Below, piece by piece: positions 1 through 7,476 of a DNA stretch of 64,000 bases (its first letter is position 1; every line of letters starts with the position of its first letter). This stretch comes from an uncultured Flavobacteriales bacterium. Lineage in GTDB: Bacteria; Bacteroidota; Bacteroidia; Flavobacteriales; BACL11. The position numbers and the translations under genes are program-made. The DNA lies in assembly GCA_905478555.1 (NCBI GenBank), contig CAJQIZ010000024.1, forward strand, positions 29,857 through 93,856, given 5' to 3'. Below the pieces are notes generated by a model. That model did not search any database, was not told the origin of the DNA, and saw nothing but the letters and a program-made list of their open reading frames with translations.

Positions 1-587
1 AAGAGTTTTTTACTGGTAGTCACGCTAAATTAGAAAGGTCGTATGCACCAATGACTATTCGCTTCTTCATTTTGCAAGCACACTACAGAAGTACAGTAGA
101 TTTTAGTAATGCAGCTCTACAAGCAGCAGAAAAAGGATTTACAAAACTGATGAACGCCATGCAAACATTAGGAAGGATCCCAACTTCTGACACTTCAACT
201 TATGATGTAAATGCTTTAGAAGAAAAGTGCTATACCGCCATGGATGACGATTTTAATACTCCTATTCTTATTGCACATTTATTTGATGGGGTAAGAATTA
301 TCAATTCAGTAAAAGACGGAAAGGAAAGTTTAACTTCAATTGATTTATCAAAACTAAAAACAATATTTAGCACGTTTGTTACTGATATTTTAGGGTTTAT
401 CTCTCCAAAAGAAAGTAGTGGCAATGACCTAACTAATGAGGTAATGGAATTAGTATTACAACTAAGAAGAAATGCAAAAAAGAACAAAAATTTTGAGACT
501 GCTGATTTGATTAGAGAAGAGTTAGACAAGTTAGGTGTTCAAATAAAAGATGGTAGAGAAGGAAGCAGCTGGGAAGTTAAAAAATAG
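1..587 (+). CDS. cysS: Cysteinyl-tRNA synthetase, C-terminal part (cut by window edge)
   Basis: The reading frame is open from base 3 and lacks its N-terminus, which lies outside the window. The visible part starts with EFFTGSHAKLERSYAPM, followed by TIRFFILQAHYRSTVDFSN, a hallmark of class I cysteinyl-tRNA synthetase near the end of the catalytic domain. The remaining ~150 residues match the helical DALR anticodon-binding domain and the short C-terminal tail (RNAKKNKNFETADLIREEL, then GVQIKDG and a stop). The enzyme charges tRNA-Cys in the cytoplasm. The 3' end is 7 bases before the next gene, which suggests cotranscription. An internal ATG at 51 is not a real start. Confidence 0.95.
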   Translation, partial: EFFTGSHAKLERSYAPMTIRFFILQAHYRSTVDFSNAALQAAEKGFTKLMNAMQTLGRIPTSDTSTYDVNALEEKCYTAMDDDFNTPILIAHLFDGVRIINSVKDGKESLTSIDLSKLKTIFSTFVTDILGFISPKESSGNDLTNEVMELVLQLRRNAKKNKNFETADLIREELDKLGVQIKDGREGSSWEVKK

Positions 588-594
588 ATTTAAG

Positions 595-1626
595 ATGATA
601 GATATGAAATATGATATTTTTAAAAAAAAAATCCTTCTAAAAAGAGAAGTTATCTCTGTAATGGGCACAATCATAATGCTATTCATTTTTTCTTGCTCCA
701 CAGAACCTCAACAAAAGAAGAAAGAGGTATCTGATCCAAAATTAAAAATTGATGTTCCTGTATTTAATGCAGATTCGGCTTATATTTTTGTAGAAAAACA
801 AGTAAGTTTCGGACCAAGAGTTATTAGTAGTAAACCATGGAAGAACTGTGCTATTTGGTTAGAAAAAAAGTTCAGAACTTATACTCCAGATGTAATTGTA
901 CAAGAAGCAGCTATCACAACTTATGATGGAAAGAATCACACTTTAAAAAATATAATTGCTAGTTTTTCTGCTGAGAAAGTAAATAGAATTGCCTTATTTG
1001 CTCATTGGGATAGCAGACATATTGCCGACCATGATACCGAAAACCAAAACTCCCCTATCTTAGGAGCAAATGATGGAGGAAGTGGAGTTGGAGTATTGTT
1101 AGAATTAGCACGACAATTCAGTTTAAAAAATCCAAAAATTGGAGTGGACATCATCCTCTTTGATGCAGAAGATTATGGGCAGCCAGAAAACTCTAATTTT
1201 CCTATTATGCAGGATTCCTGGTGTTTAGGATCGCAACATTGGAGTAAAACTCCTCATCAATCAAATTATAATGCTCGTTTTGGTATTCTACTAGATATGG
1301 TTGGAGCGAAAAATGCAAGCTTTTACATGGAAGGAAATTCCTCTTATTTTGCTTCTTCTATTCTGCAGAAAGTTTGGAAAAAAGGACATGAAATTGGATT
1401 TGGAAAATATTTTGAATATAAAAATGGACCTGAGATTATGGACGACCATGTATATGTAAATATACTTGCACACATACCAACTATTGATATTATTGAGTAC
1501 GACCCATCCACTGAAAGCCATTTTAACAAACATTGGCATACCCATAAAGATGATATGAATAATATTGATAGAGAAACATTAAATGCAGTTGGACAAACTT
1601 TATTGGAAGTCGTTTATAGAGAGTAA
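595..1626 (+). CDS. M28-family / glutaminyl-peptide cyclotransferase-like lipoprotein
   Basis: Zinc-dependent aminopeptidase-fold protein. After a short basic N-terminus there is a hydrophobic stretch ending in LFIFSCS, a plausible lipobox, so it is probably an exported lipoprotein. Metal-site motifs of the M28/glutaminyl cyclase family are visible: FAHWDSRHIAD, LGANDGGSGVGVLLE, ILFDAEDYG and SWCLGSQHWSK. The combination resembles glutaminyl cyclase-like M28 proteins of Bacteroidota more than classical aminopeptidases; substrate is unknown. ATG at 595 or 604 are both possible starts (only 7-16 bases after cysS); an upstream ATG at 550 lies inside cysS and is unlikely. Its stop codon is followed immediately by a tRNA-3'-end-like sequence (1627-1650), the left edge of the adjoining island. 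Confidence 0.85.
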   Translation: MIDMKYDIFKKKILLKREVISVMGTIIMLFIFSCSTEPQQKKKEVSDPKLKIDVPVFNADSAYIFVEKQVSFGPRVISSKPWKNCAIWLEKKFRTYTPDVIVQEAAITTYDGKNHTLKNIIASFSAEKVNRIALFAHWDSRHIADHDTENQNSPILGANDGGSGVGVLLELARQFSLKNPKIGVDIILFDAEDYGQPENSNFPIMQDSWCLGSQHWSKTPHQSNYNARFGILLDMVGAKNASFYMEGNSSYFASSILQKVWKKGHEIGFGKYFEYKNGPEIMDDHVYVNILAHIPTIDIIEYDPSTESHFNKHWHTHKDDMNNIDRETLNAVGQTLLEVVYRE

Positions 1627-1650
1627 AGGTTCGAATCCTGCTACCCCGAC
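1627..1650 (+). repeat. tRNA-3'-end-like repeat, left copy (possible attL)
   Basis: Begins on the base after the M28 stop codon. It reads AGG, then a canonical T-loop TTCGAAT, then CCTGC and TACCCCGAC, i.e. the T-arm and 3' acceptor strand of a tRNA (tRNA-Pro-like acceptor ending CCCCG plus discriminator A). No matching 5' half of a tRNA lies upstream, which is coding sequence. Related copies are at 7175-7198 (+), 30611-30634 (-) and 32097-32120 (-). This is the only copy with a canonical T-loop. Confidence 0.7.
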
Positions 1651-1977
1651 ACTTTTCTCCCCGAAAATCACTGATTTTCGGGAGTAACACACTGATTACC
1701 AAGCCCAAGAACATAAGATTTAGAAATTATTTTATAAAATAATTTTTTACCCCCTTTTATCAGATAATGCCACCAAAAAAAATGTAAAACGGTGCAAATT
1801 CTGGTGAAAGAAAATTGGAGTAAAAATTTTCTTCTTTTTTCATCATTAAAAAAATCATCTTTTTGCATCTGTAAACGTATATCTTTAAAGATAATTTATA
1901 TTTATTTTTAAAGATAACTTATTGATAATCAATTTATTAAATGGTAACTATATTGTATAATTTAATAAATTTGTAAG
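1651..1977. other. Non-coding stretch between island edge and integrase
   Basis: A near-perfect dyad at 1657-1684 (CCCGAAAATCA, one base, TGATTTTCGGG) could fold into a hairpin; it lacks a strong following T-run, so it may be a recombination-associated structure or a weak terminator. At about 1890-1925 the motif TTTAAAGATAA occurs twice, a possible operator or recombinase arm-site pair just upstream of the integrase. The rest is very AT-rich without a credible gene; a 66-codon minus-strand frame here has no protein-like features. Confidence 0.5.
1966..1973 (+). promoter_or_regulatory. Predicted -7 element for the integrase
   Basis: TAAATTTG matches the Bacteroidota -7 consensus TAnnTTTG, five bases before the integrase ATG at 1978. 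If used, the transcript would be nearly leaderless. No convincing -33 TTG at standard spacing. Confidence 0.4.
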
Positions 1978-3222
1978 ATGAAAAAACAGTTATTAGTAAG
2001 CTTCTTGGCAAGAAAATCAATGATGAAGAAAAATGGCATGGCGCCAATTTATTGTCGTGTGAGATATGACGACACCACAACTAAGTTTAGTACTAAAATA
2101 GATGTGCCGTATATAAATTGGGATTCCAAAAGAACACGCGTAATAGGTAATAGTAAAAAAGCAATGAATTTGCAATTAGAAACGATTCGTATAGAAATAA
2201 TAGAGAAATACGAAGAGCTTACTAAAGCGAATGTAGTAGTTACTTCCAAAAAAATAGTAGATTACTATAAAAATGAAATGGTTATTATGAATTCTATAGT
2301 AAATGTAGTTATAGAACATAATAAAAACATGAAATCTCTAATTGGCAAAGAATACTCTTATGGCTCTTTTAAAAATTATAAAACGACTCTTAAGCATTTA
2401 CGTAGTTATATTAAAGAAACTTATAGTAAAAAAGACGTATTACTAAGTAAAGTAGATTATCATTTTATCTCTCATTTTTCTCTCTATATTTTGAAAGAGA
2501 CAGAATGTAATAATAATGGTATGATGAAGCATATGCAAAGGCTTAAGAAAATTATTAATTTCTCTCTTAAGAATAACTACATAACAAATGATCCATTTAC
2601 TGGATTTAAAATAAGCTTTAAAAGAACAAATAGAGTTTACTTAACAAAAGAAGAATTACTTACTATTTCGCAAGTAACATTAAATGAAAGCTTAAGTAAA
2701 GTAAGAGACGTTTTTTTGTTCTCTTGCTACACGGGTCTTTCGTACGTAGATTTATACAATTTGAAAAAAGAAAACATAAAGAGCGGTAATGATGGATTAG
2801 AGTGGATTTACATAAAGCGTAGTAAAACAAACATTCCTTCTAATTTACCTCTCTTGCCACCTGCTTTCTCTCTTTTGAAAAAATATAGAGAAATAGAGAA
2901 GAAAAATAGAGAGAACAAAGAGAACGCAAGAGAAAAAATAGAAAGAAATAGAGAAAATAGAGTGTTTCCAATGATTAGTAATCAAAAGACAAATAAAGCT
3001 CTTAAAGAAATTTCTCTTTTATGTAATTTTAATAAGAAGATTACTTTTCATAGTGCTCGCCATACTTTTGCTACGACCGTTACTTTAACAAACGGAGTGC
3101 CTATAGAAACAGTCTCTAAAATGCTTGGACATAATAATATAAGAACTACTCAAATTTATGCTCGAGTAATTGATTCAAAAATTAGTTCTGATATGCTTAT
3201 TTTAAGAAATAAAATATTTTAA
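1978..3222 (+). CDS. Tyrosine recombinase (IntDOT-like integrase)
   Basis: 414-residue site-specific recombinase. The N-terminus (~1-100) resembles the Bacteroidota integrase arm-binding domain (AP(I)YCRVRYDDTTTKFST, then WDSK), followed by a SAM-like core-binding domain (~110-215) and the catalytic domain. Catalytic residues seen: H358 and R361 (FHSARHTFA), H385 (MLGHNN) and nucleophile Y394 (QIYARV). The usual first arginine position reads TGLSYVDL, with Ser in place of Arg, as described for IntDOT of Bacteroides conjugative transposons. A charged, low-complexity insertion around residues 303-325 (KKNRENKENAREKIERNREN) is encoded by GA-rich near-repeats. It probably mobilised the surrounding island. 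No excisionase gene is seen. Confidence 0.92.
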   Translation: MKKQLLVSFLARKSMMKKNGMAPIYCRVRYDDTTTKFSTKIDVPYINWDSKRTRVIGNSKKAMNLQLETIRIEIIEKYEELTKANVVVTSKKIVDYYKNEMVIMNSIVNVVIEHNKNMKSLIGKEYSYGSFKNYKTTLKHLRSYIKETYSKKDVLLSKVDYHFISHFSLYILKETECNNNGMMKHMQRLKKIINFSLKNNYITNDPFTGFKISFKRTNRVYLTKEELLTISQVTLNESLSKVRDVFLFSCYTGLSYVDLYNLKKENIKSGNDGLEWIYIKRSKTNIPSNLPLLPPAFSLLKKYREIEKKNRENKENAREKIERNRENRVFPMISNQKTNKALKEISLLCNFNKKITFHSARHTFATTVTLTNGVPIETVSKMLGHNNIRTTQIYARVIDSKISSDMLILRNKIF

Positions 3223-3256
3223 TTATTAACAAGACTATAGAATAAATGAAACATTA

Positions 3257-3287
3257 TTGAGAAACAAATAATTAAATTATAAATTTG
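3257..3287 (+). promoter_or_regulatory. Predicted promoter of the C5 methyltransferase
   Basis: TTG at 3257-3259 and TAAATTTG at 3280-3287 separated by 20 bases fit the Bacteroidota -33/-7 promoter. The methyltransferase ATG is at 3293, so the transcript would have almost no leader. Confidence 0.6.
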
Positions 3288-3292
3288 CTAGT

Positions 3293-4528
3293 ATGTCTAA
3301 AAAAATAAAAGTAATTGAATTATTTGCTGGCGTTGGAGGATTTCGTCTTGGATTAGAGAAGAGTAATTATAAAATTGTTTGGAGTAACCAATGGGAACCG
3401 TCAACCAAGAAGCAACATGCCTCAATGGTTTATGAAGCACGTTTTGGAAAAGCAAATCACTCAAACGAAAATATCAATGAGGTTGTATCTAGAAATGTAG
3501 AGGAAATTCCAGATCATGATTTATTAGTTGGTGGATTTCCTTGTCAGGATTATTCTGTTGCAACTACATTACATAATTCAAAAGGGTTAAAAGGTAAAAA
3601 AGGAGTTCTTTGGTGGTCAATTCATAAAATTCTAGAAAACAAGAAGAATAAACCAAAATATTTGTTTTTAGAAAATGTTGATAGGCTTCTAAAATCACCA
3701 GTTAGTCAAAGAGGGCGTGATTTTGCAGTAATGCTACAAAGTTTAAATAATTTGGGATATGCAGTAGAATGGAGAGTAATAAATGCAGCAGAATACGGAA
3801 TGCCACAGAGAAGAAGAAGAATTTTCTTTCTTGCTTATCATAAATCTACAGAAGTTTATAAAACACTTCAAAAGTCTAATAAAATCGATTGGATTATAAA
3901 AGAAGGAACGATTGCTAGTGCTTTTCCAGTCATTCAATCAAATGTAATGCAAGAATTTCAGTTAAGAGGTAATTTGGTAGAAATAACCAACGAATTCAAT
4001 AAAACTGGCAAAATATCACCTTTCCTAAATACCGGATTATTGATTAAAGGAAAAGTTTATACAACAAAAACGAAGCCTAAATATAATGGCCAAAAAACTG
4101 TATTAGGTGATATATTACAAAATGGAGAAGTGAGCTCTGAATTCTTTATTGATGAAAATGACAAGCCTAAATGGGAATACTTAAAGGGTGCTAAAAAAGA
4201 AAAAAGAAAAACTAAGAATGGATTTGAATACAATTATACTGAAGGCGGAATGATTTACCCTGATGCATTAGATAATGCCTCAAGAACTATAATTACTGGA
4301 GAAGGAGGAAAATCTCCTTCAAGATTTAAACATGTAGTTGATTCTGATAGAGGTTTAAGAAGATTAACACCTGTCGAATTAGAAAGACTGAATATGTTTC
4401 CTATTAACCACACTAAACTTGATAATATTACTGATGCAAAAAGAGCATTCTTTATGGGGAATGCACTTGTTGTTGGAGTGGTAGAGAAAATAGGAGATGT
4501 TCTTTTTAGAAAGATAAGATCTCTCTAG
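3293..4528 (+). CDS. DNA (cytosine-5-)-methyltransferase of a type II R-M system
   Basis: 411-residue C5-MTase with motifs in canonical order: motif I IELFAGVGGFRLGLE (8-22), motif IV GGFPCQDYS with catalytic C84, motif VI FLENVDRLL with E127, motif VIII YGMPQRRRRIFF (~168-179), a target-recognition region (~200-340) and motif X MGNALVVGVVEKIG near the C-terminus. It methylates C5 of cytosine in an unknown target to protect host DNA from the partner nuclease. It overlaps the convergent endonuclease gene tail-to-tail by 23 bases, a compact arrangement seen in mobile R-M systems. The recognition sequence cannot be read from the protein alone. Confidence 0.95.
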   Translation: MSKKIKVIELFAGVGGFRLGLEKSNYKIVWSNQWEPSTKKQHASMVYEARFGKANHSNENINEVVSRNVEEIPDHDLLVGGFPCQDYSVATTLHNSKGLKGKKGVLWWSIHKILENKKNKPKYLFLENVDRLLKSPVSQRGRDFAVMLQSLNNLGYAVEWRVINAAEYGMPQRRRRIFFLAYHKSTEVYKTLQKSNKIDWIIKEGTIASAFPVIQSNVMQEFQLRGNLVEITNEFNKTGKISPFLNTGLLIKGKVYTTKTKPKYNGQKTVLGDILQNGEVSSEFFIDENDKPKWEYLKGAKKEKRKTKNGFEYNYTEGGMIYPDALDNASRTIITGEGGKSPSRFKHVVDSDRGLRRLTPVELERLNMFPINHTKLDNITDAKRAFFMGNALVVGVVEKIGDVLFRKIRSL

Positions 4529-5117
4529 TTTCTTTTTCTATTATGAAACTTTCAGGTGAGGTAAGTCCAATTAGAACTATTGGTGTTGATATAAGATTAT
4601 GATATGGTTTAAAGTATTCCTTAAATTTTTCAAAAGTACCAATTGCTCCATCAAAATTTCCTGATTTCTTTAGTTCTTCAGTAGCAACAATTATTATTCC
4701 TAATTCTGTTTTGATTTCTTTTTCTACATGATTTAATTCACTTGCTAAAACAGGCTTCATGATATTATGAGCAGTTGCTTCTTGGTGATTAAATGCAACT
4801 TCAATTGAAATGAAGTTTTTTGCAAAATCTAACCTCCATCTACTTCTGTTGGATTTATTATAAGGAGGCTCTTTAAATAATCCACTTTCAGAATTCCAAC
4901 CTAAATTTTCTAACCTTTCCTTAAGTAAACTATTAATTGGTTCAGACAAACTCTTAATATTTTTTCTTGTTGTTTTTCTAGAGTTAAATTCTTTAATCAG
5001 ATCTGAATCAGAGATAGAATCAATAACCTTAATTATTTGACTATAATCTTTTTTAAACTTATTGTCATGTTCAACTAATACGTTTGAGTTCCTATGATTA
5101 TAGATTGAGTAGTTCAT
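4506..5117 (-). CDS. Probable type II restriction endonuclease, BglII/BstYI-like
   Basis: 203 residues. The centre contains RWRLDF (D97) and, nine residues later, ISIEVAF (E106, V107, A108), matching the D-x8-E spacing of BglII; where BglII has Gln two residues after the Glu, this protein has Ala. The following block NHQEATAHNIMKPVLASELNHV and the C-terminal GNFDGAIGTFEK resemble proteins annotated as BglII-family endonucleases, from memory. It would cut unmethylated DNA at the site protected by the convergent C5 methyltransferase. It lies 30 bases downstream of the DUF262 gene, same strand, so the two are probably cotranscribed. The general nuclease assignment is better supported than the exact family. 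Confidence 0.7.
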   Translation of the reverse strand: MNYSIYNHRNSNVLVEHDNKFKKDYSQIIKVIDSISDSDLIKEFNSRKTTRKNIKSLSEPINSLLKERLENLGWNSESGLFKEPPYNKSNRSRWRLDFAKNFISIEVAFNHQEATAHNIMKPVLASELNHVEKEIKTELGIIIVATEELKKSGNFDGAIGTFEKFKEYFKPYHNLISTPIVLIGLTSPESFIIEKETREILSF

Positions 5118-5147
5118 ATTTTTTTAATAGAGAAATAATTTAGATGC

Positions 5148-7004
5148 TTAATATTTAAAGTCAGTGATATAAGCCTTCTTTATGTAATCTGCTAATATTT
5201 TTGTTCTTTTGTCAATCTCTGAAGGGCTGGATATAAAGTCTGAAGTAGTTAGATTTTCTTCATTTAACTTTTCAAAATTATAATCTCCATCTGTCTTTTC
5301 ATTTGTTTCAATAAATTCTTTAGTAATTAGAGTTTTGGATTCCGCATTATTGAGTAGTTTTAATTTCTCTACGTGAGATTTATTTTGCATTTCACCATTT
5401 AATGATGCATCTATAATTAAGATATTGCCTAATTTATTTTCGTGTGCTCTACTAATATCTTTCGAGATGTCCCAATTGTCTTGTGCTTCCTGTGGCATGT
5501 AATGTTCTATAGAATGATTTTGTTGATTATGGAATGATCCATTTAAAACAAGTTCCTCAATATCACCAAAAATAGTATGAATAAGATGTTTGTTATTATT
5601 GTCATGTTTTATTTTATTGATTCCCTCATAATATTCTTCATTTAGGACTTTATAAACATCGATAGTTTTCTTTACATATCCATCAAAATGATTCTTGAAG
5701 GCTTTTTTTACATCTTTGTTGGACTTTTCATGGTCTTGAGGAAAATCAATTAATGATTTATTTATTGCTTTTGACAACTTATACATTGCAGGCGTAAAAT
5801 CTCTTGTAGGAAATGAAAAGATATTAAAATGTAAAAATGAGAAAACAAAATGTTTCCTAAATATCTTTACAAGATAATTATCTTTATTTATAATTGAAAC
5901 TTGTCTTTCATTTAATTTTGTTTCATAATCTAAAAGTGTAAAGATTGGAATAATCCAAGATTTATTTCTTATAAATCTAAAACAATTCAAATATCTCATA
6001 TAAACAGCTGAGTGCCTTGGATTTGAATTTGCAGACGGGTAATGAACTTTAAATGAATTATAGTCTTTACAGTTAAATATGTTTTCAAATGTTTTAGATG
6101 ATAATTCTAAATCATGAAAGAATTCTAACCATTTATCAGAATCACTCTTGAATTCTTTTTTCATAGAAGTAAATAGATGTTTTTTTCCAACAGGTTTGAA
6201 TTTTGCAATCCAATAATAATGCATAAACTCAATAAATGAGAATCCTGTTAATGATAATCTATTATTTATTTTATTCCATCTATCATCTAAATCTTCAAGA
6301 TCTTTATCATTAAGTCTGGCATGTTTAATTAATATATTCTTTACCAATTCTGAGGCATTTAATTGTTCTCCTCTATGATTAACTGACTCAAAAATTTCAA
6401 TACCTAAGACTATGTCAGAAATAGTCATCTCTACAACTTCTAGTTCAGATAACCTTTGTTTATAAAGTTTGTAAAATTCATCAGTATTATTATTGGTGTT
6501 TAGATAATCTTCTACTTGCGTATAAAAGTATAAATATGCTTTATAAATCTCCTTTTCTATTTTAGTATTTCCATTTTCTGGTTCTTTATGAATATCACTG
6601 TTTTGAAAATTGAGAGTAAAATAATTTGCAATAGTTTTACTTACAATTAATTTAGGTTTATCGTCAAATCCAATAATAAATTGTCTTAAGATTGCTCCTG
6701 CATTTATAACATCATCATTTTCCACTAATACATCTATAATCGCTTTTGATAAAATAGTTAATGTTGTAATCCTTTGCTGTCCGTCAAAAATCTGTTTTGG
6801 TTCTCCAATTATTTCTGGCTCTAGGAAGATAAAACTTCCAAGAAATGTGTCTTGGTCTTCTATTGAGAAAAATGAGTTCCACATTGTTTCCCAGTTTCCC
6901 TTTGACCATGTATATGACCTTTGGTTATATGGTATCTTATTTGGTATATTAGTGGAAATTATCTCATAAAGTGATTTTGTTGTACTTATAACTTTTTTTG
7001 ACAT
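5148..7004 (-). CDS. GmrSD-type restriction protein (DUF262 + DUF1524)
   Basis: 618 residues. N-terminal DUF262 (ParB/Srx-like) domain with IPYNQRSYTW at 24-33 and the hallmark DGQQRITTL starting at D74. The C-terminal DUF1524 HNH-like domain has SIEHYMPQ near residue 498, then HENKLGNILII and a later N..N..K pattern. Fused GmrS/GmrD proteins are NTP-dependent type IV restriction enzymes that attack modified phage DNA, such as glucosylated hydroxymethylcytosine; the actual target here is unknown. It precedes the BglII-like nuclease by 30 bases on the same strand, giving a two-gene operon opposite the methyltransferase. Together they would cover both unmodified and modified invading DNA. Confidence 0.88.
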   Translation of the reverse strand: MSKKVISTTKSLYEIISTNIPNKIPYNQRSYTWSKGNWETMWNSFFSIEDQDTFLGSFIFLEPEIIGEPKQIFDGQQRITTLTILSKAIIDVLVENDDVINAGAILRQFIIGFDDKPKLIVSKTIANYFTLNFQNSDIHKEPENGNTKIEKEIYKAYLYFYTQVEDYLNTNNNTDEFYKLYKQRLSELEVVEMTISDIVLGIEIFESVNHRGEQLNASELVKNILIKHARLNDKDLEDLDDRWNKINNRLSLTGFSFIEFMHYYWIAKFKPVGKKHLFTSMKKEFKSDSDKWLEFFHDLELSSKTFENIFNCKDYNSFKVHYPSANSNPRHSAVYMRYLNCFRFIRNKSWIIPIFTLLDYETKLNERQVSIINKDNYLVKIFRKHFVFSFLHFNIFSFPTRDFTPAMYKLSKAINKSLIDFPQDHEKSNKDVKKAFKNHFDGYVKKTIDVYKVLNEEYYEGINKIKHDNNNKHLIHTIFGDIEELVLNGSFHNQQNHSIEHYMPQEAQDNWDISKDISRAHENKLGNILIIDASLNGEMQNKSHVEKLKLLNNAESKTLITKEFIETNEKTDGDYNFEKLNEENLTTSDFISSPSEIDKRTKILADYIKKAYITDFKY

Positions 7005-7072
7005 TATTTTATTCTTTTAATTTAATGCTAATTTATATATTTATTTTTTAAAATAACGAATTACTCTTAAAT

Positions 7073-7198
7073 TTCAATTATTTTTTTAATTTTGGCTTAC
7101 TAGATTGATTAGCGGTGCAAAAAGCGGAGCAATTTTTAGTTTGAATGCTTGCTGTAATCATGTAAAAAGGTGTTAGGTTGTAATCCTGCTACCCCGAC
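7073..7198 (+). repeat. Long copy of the T9SS-cassette repeat ending in a tRNA-like 3' end
   Basis: About 125 bases matching, in inverted orientation, 30611-30735. Shared blocks include GATTGATTAGCGGTGCAAAA, AGCGGAGCAATTTTTAGTTT, GCTGTAATCATGTAAA and AATCCTGCTACCCCGAC. It lies just upstream of the T9SS remnant at 7216, as the other copy lies upstream of an intact T9SS gene. No open frame or complete tRNA fold is evident. It also forms the inferred right edge of the defence island. Confidence 0.8.
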
Positions 7199-7215
7199 TA
7201 AAAAATTCATGTTGT

Positions 7216-7416
7216 GTGACCTGGATATGGGATGCGAATTCAGGAGTTTGGGCTAAGATGGGTAGTATGACCTCTATAGGAGAGATAGGATCATTTGACA
7301 AAAAGATAATGAAAGTAGTTGATATCTTAGTTAGAGAATCTAAAGATTTAAAAAATCAAACTCTCTTTTATATCTATGACGATGGAACAGTAAAGAAAAG
7401 AATAGTTATAGAATAA
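7216..7416 (+). pseudogene. C-terminal remnant of a T9SS-secreted protein
   Basis: The only frame starts at GTG 7216 and gives 66 residues without a signal peptide. The last ~40 residues end in FYIYDDGTVKKRIVIE, the same tail as the T9SS proteins at 29651 and 30768, so this is the sorting domain of a secreted protein whose N-terminus and body are missing. The frame stays open upstream to about 7195 inside the repeat, with no ATG. Its downstream tail (GAATAAAATTATTTTAAAAA) also matches the tails of the two intact genes. Probably non-functional debris of a cassette deletion, possibly caused by the island's insertion. Confidence 0.7.
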
Positions 7417-7437
7417 AATTATTTTAAAAAAGTTGTT

Positions 7438-7458
7438 TTAATTAGACAATCTAATTAA
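7438..7458. other. AT-rich hairpin after the T9SS remnant
   Basis: TTAATTAGA, loop CAA, TCTAATTAA makes a 9-bp stem followed by TTCTTT. It could be a weak terminator, but the stem is almost all A-T. Confidence 0.3.
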
Positions 7459-7463
7459 TTCTT

Positions 7464-7471
7464 TAAGTTTG
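7464..7471 (+). promoter_or_regulatory. Predicted -7 element for the nitrilase gene
   Basis: TAAGTTTG fits TAnnTTTG, six bases before the ATG at 7477. Confidence 0.45.
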
Positions 7472-7476
7472 CTTTT

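Larger units (their letters stand above)
1627..7198. mobile_element. Putative defence island with integrase, bounded by tRNA-like repeats
   Basis: Both edges carry the same tRNA-T-arm/acceptor-like sequence in direct orientation: positions 1627-1650 and 7175-7198, sharing AATCCTGCTACCCCGAC exactly and AGGTT just before it (two differing bases between). A tyrosine recombinase gene sits just inside the left edge, the usual layout of an integrated element. The cargo is a methyltransferase, a restriction endonuclease and a GmrSD-like protein. The weak point is that the right-hand repeat is part of a ~125-base sequence that recurs at 30.6 kb, so this repeat family may be dispersed for other reasons and the right border is inferred. 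Confidence 0.55.

Noticed and set aside
1668..1868. 66-codon minus-strand frame downstream of the M28 gene
   Set aside because: It crosses the hairpin and the AT-rich island edge, has no protein-like pattern, promoter or family resemblance.
2881..2965. GA-rich near-repeats taken as a CRISPR or tandem-repeat locus
   Set aside because: They lie inside the integrase frame, are short and irregular, and encode a charged loop; no spacer structure.
7100..7198. Complete tRNA gene at the repeat
   Set aside because: Only the T-arm and 3' acceptor-like half are present; no complementary CGGGGTA 5' strand or anticodon arm can be folded from the upstream sequence.
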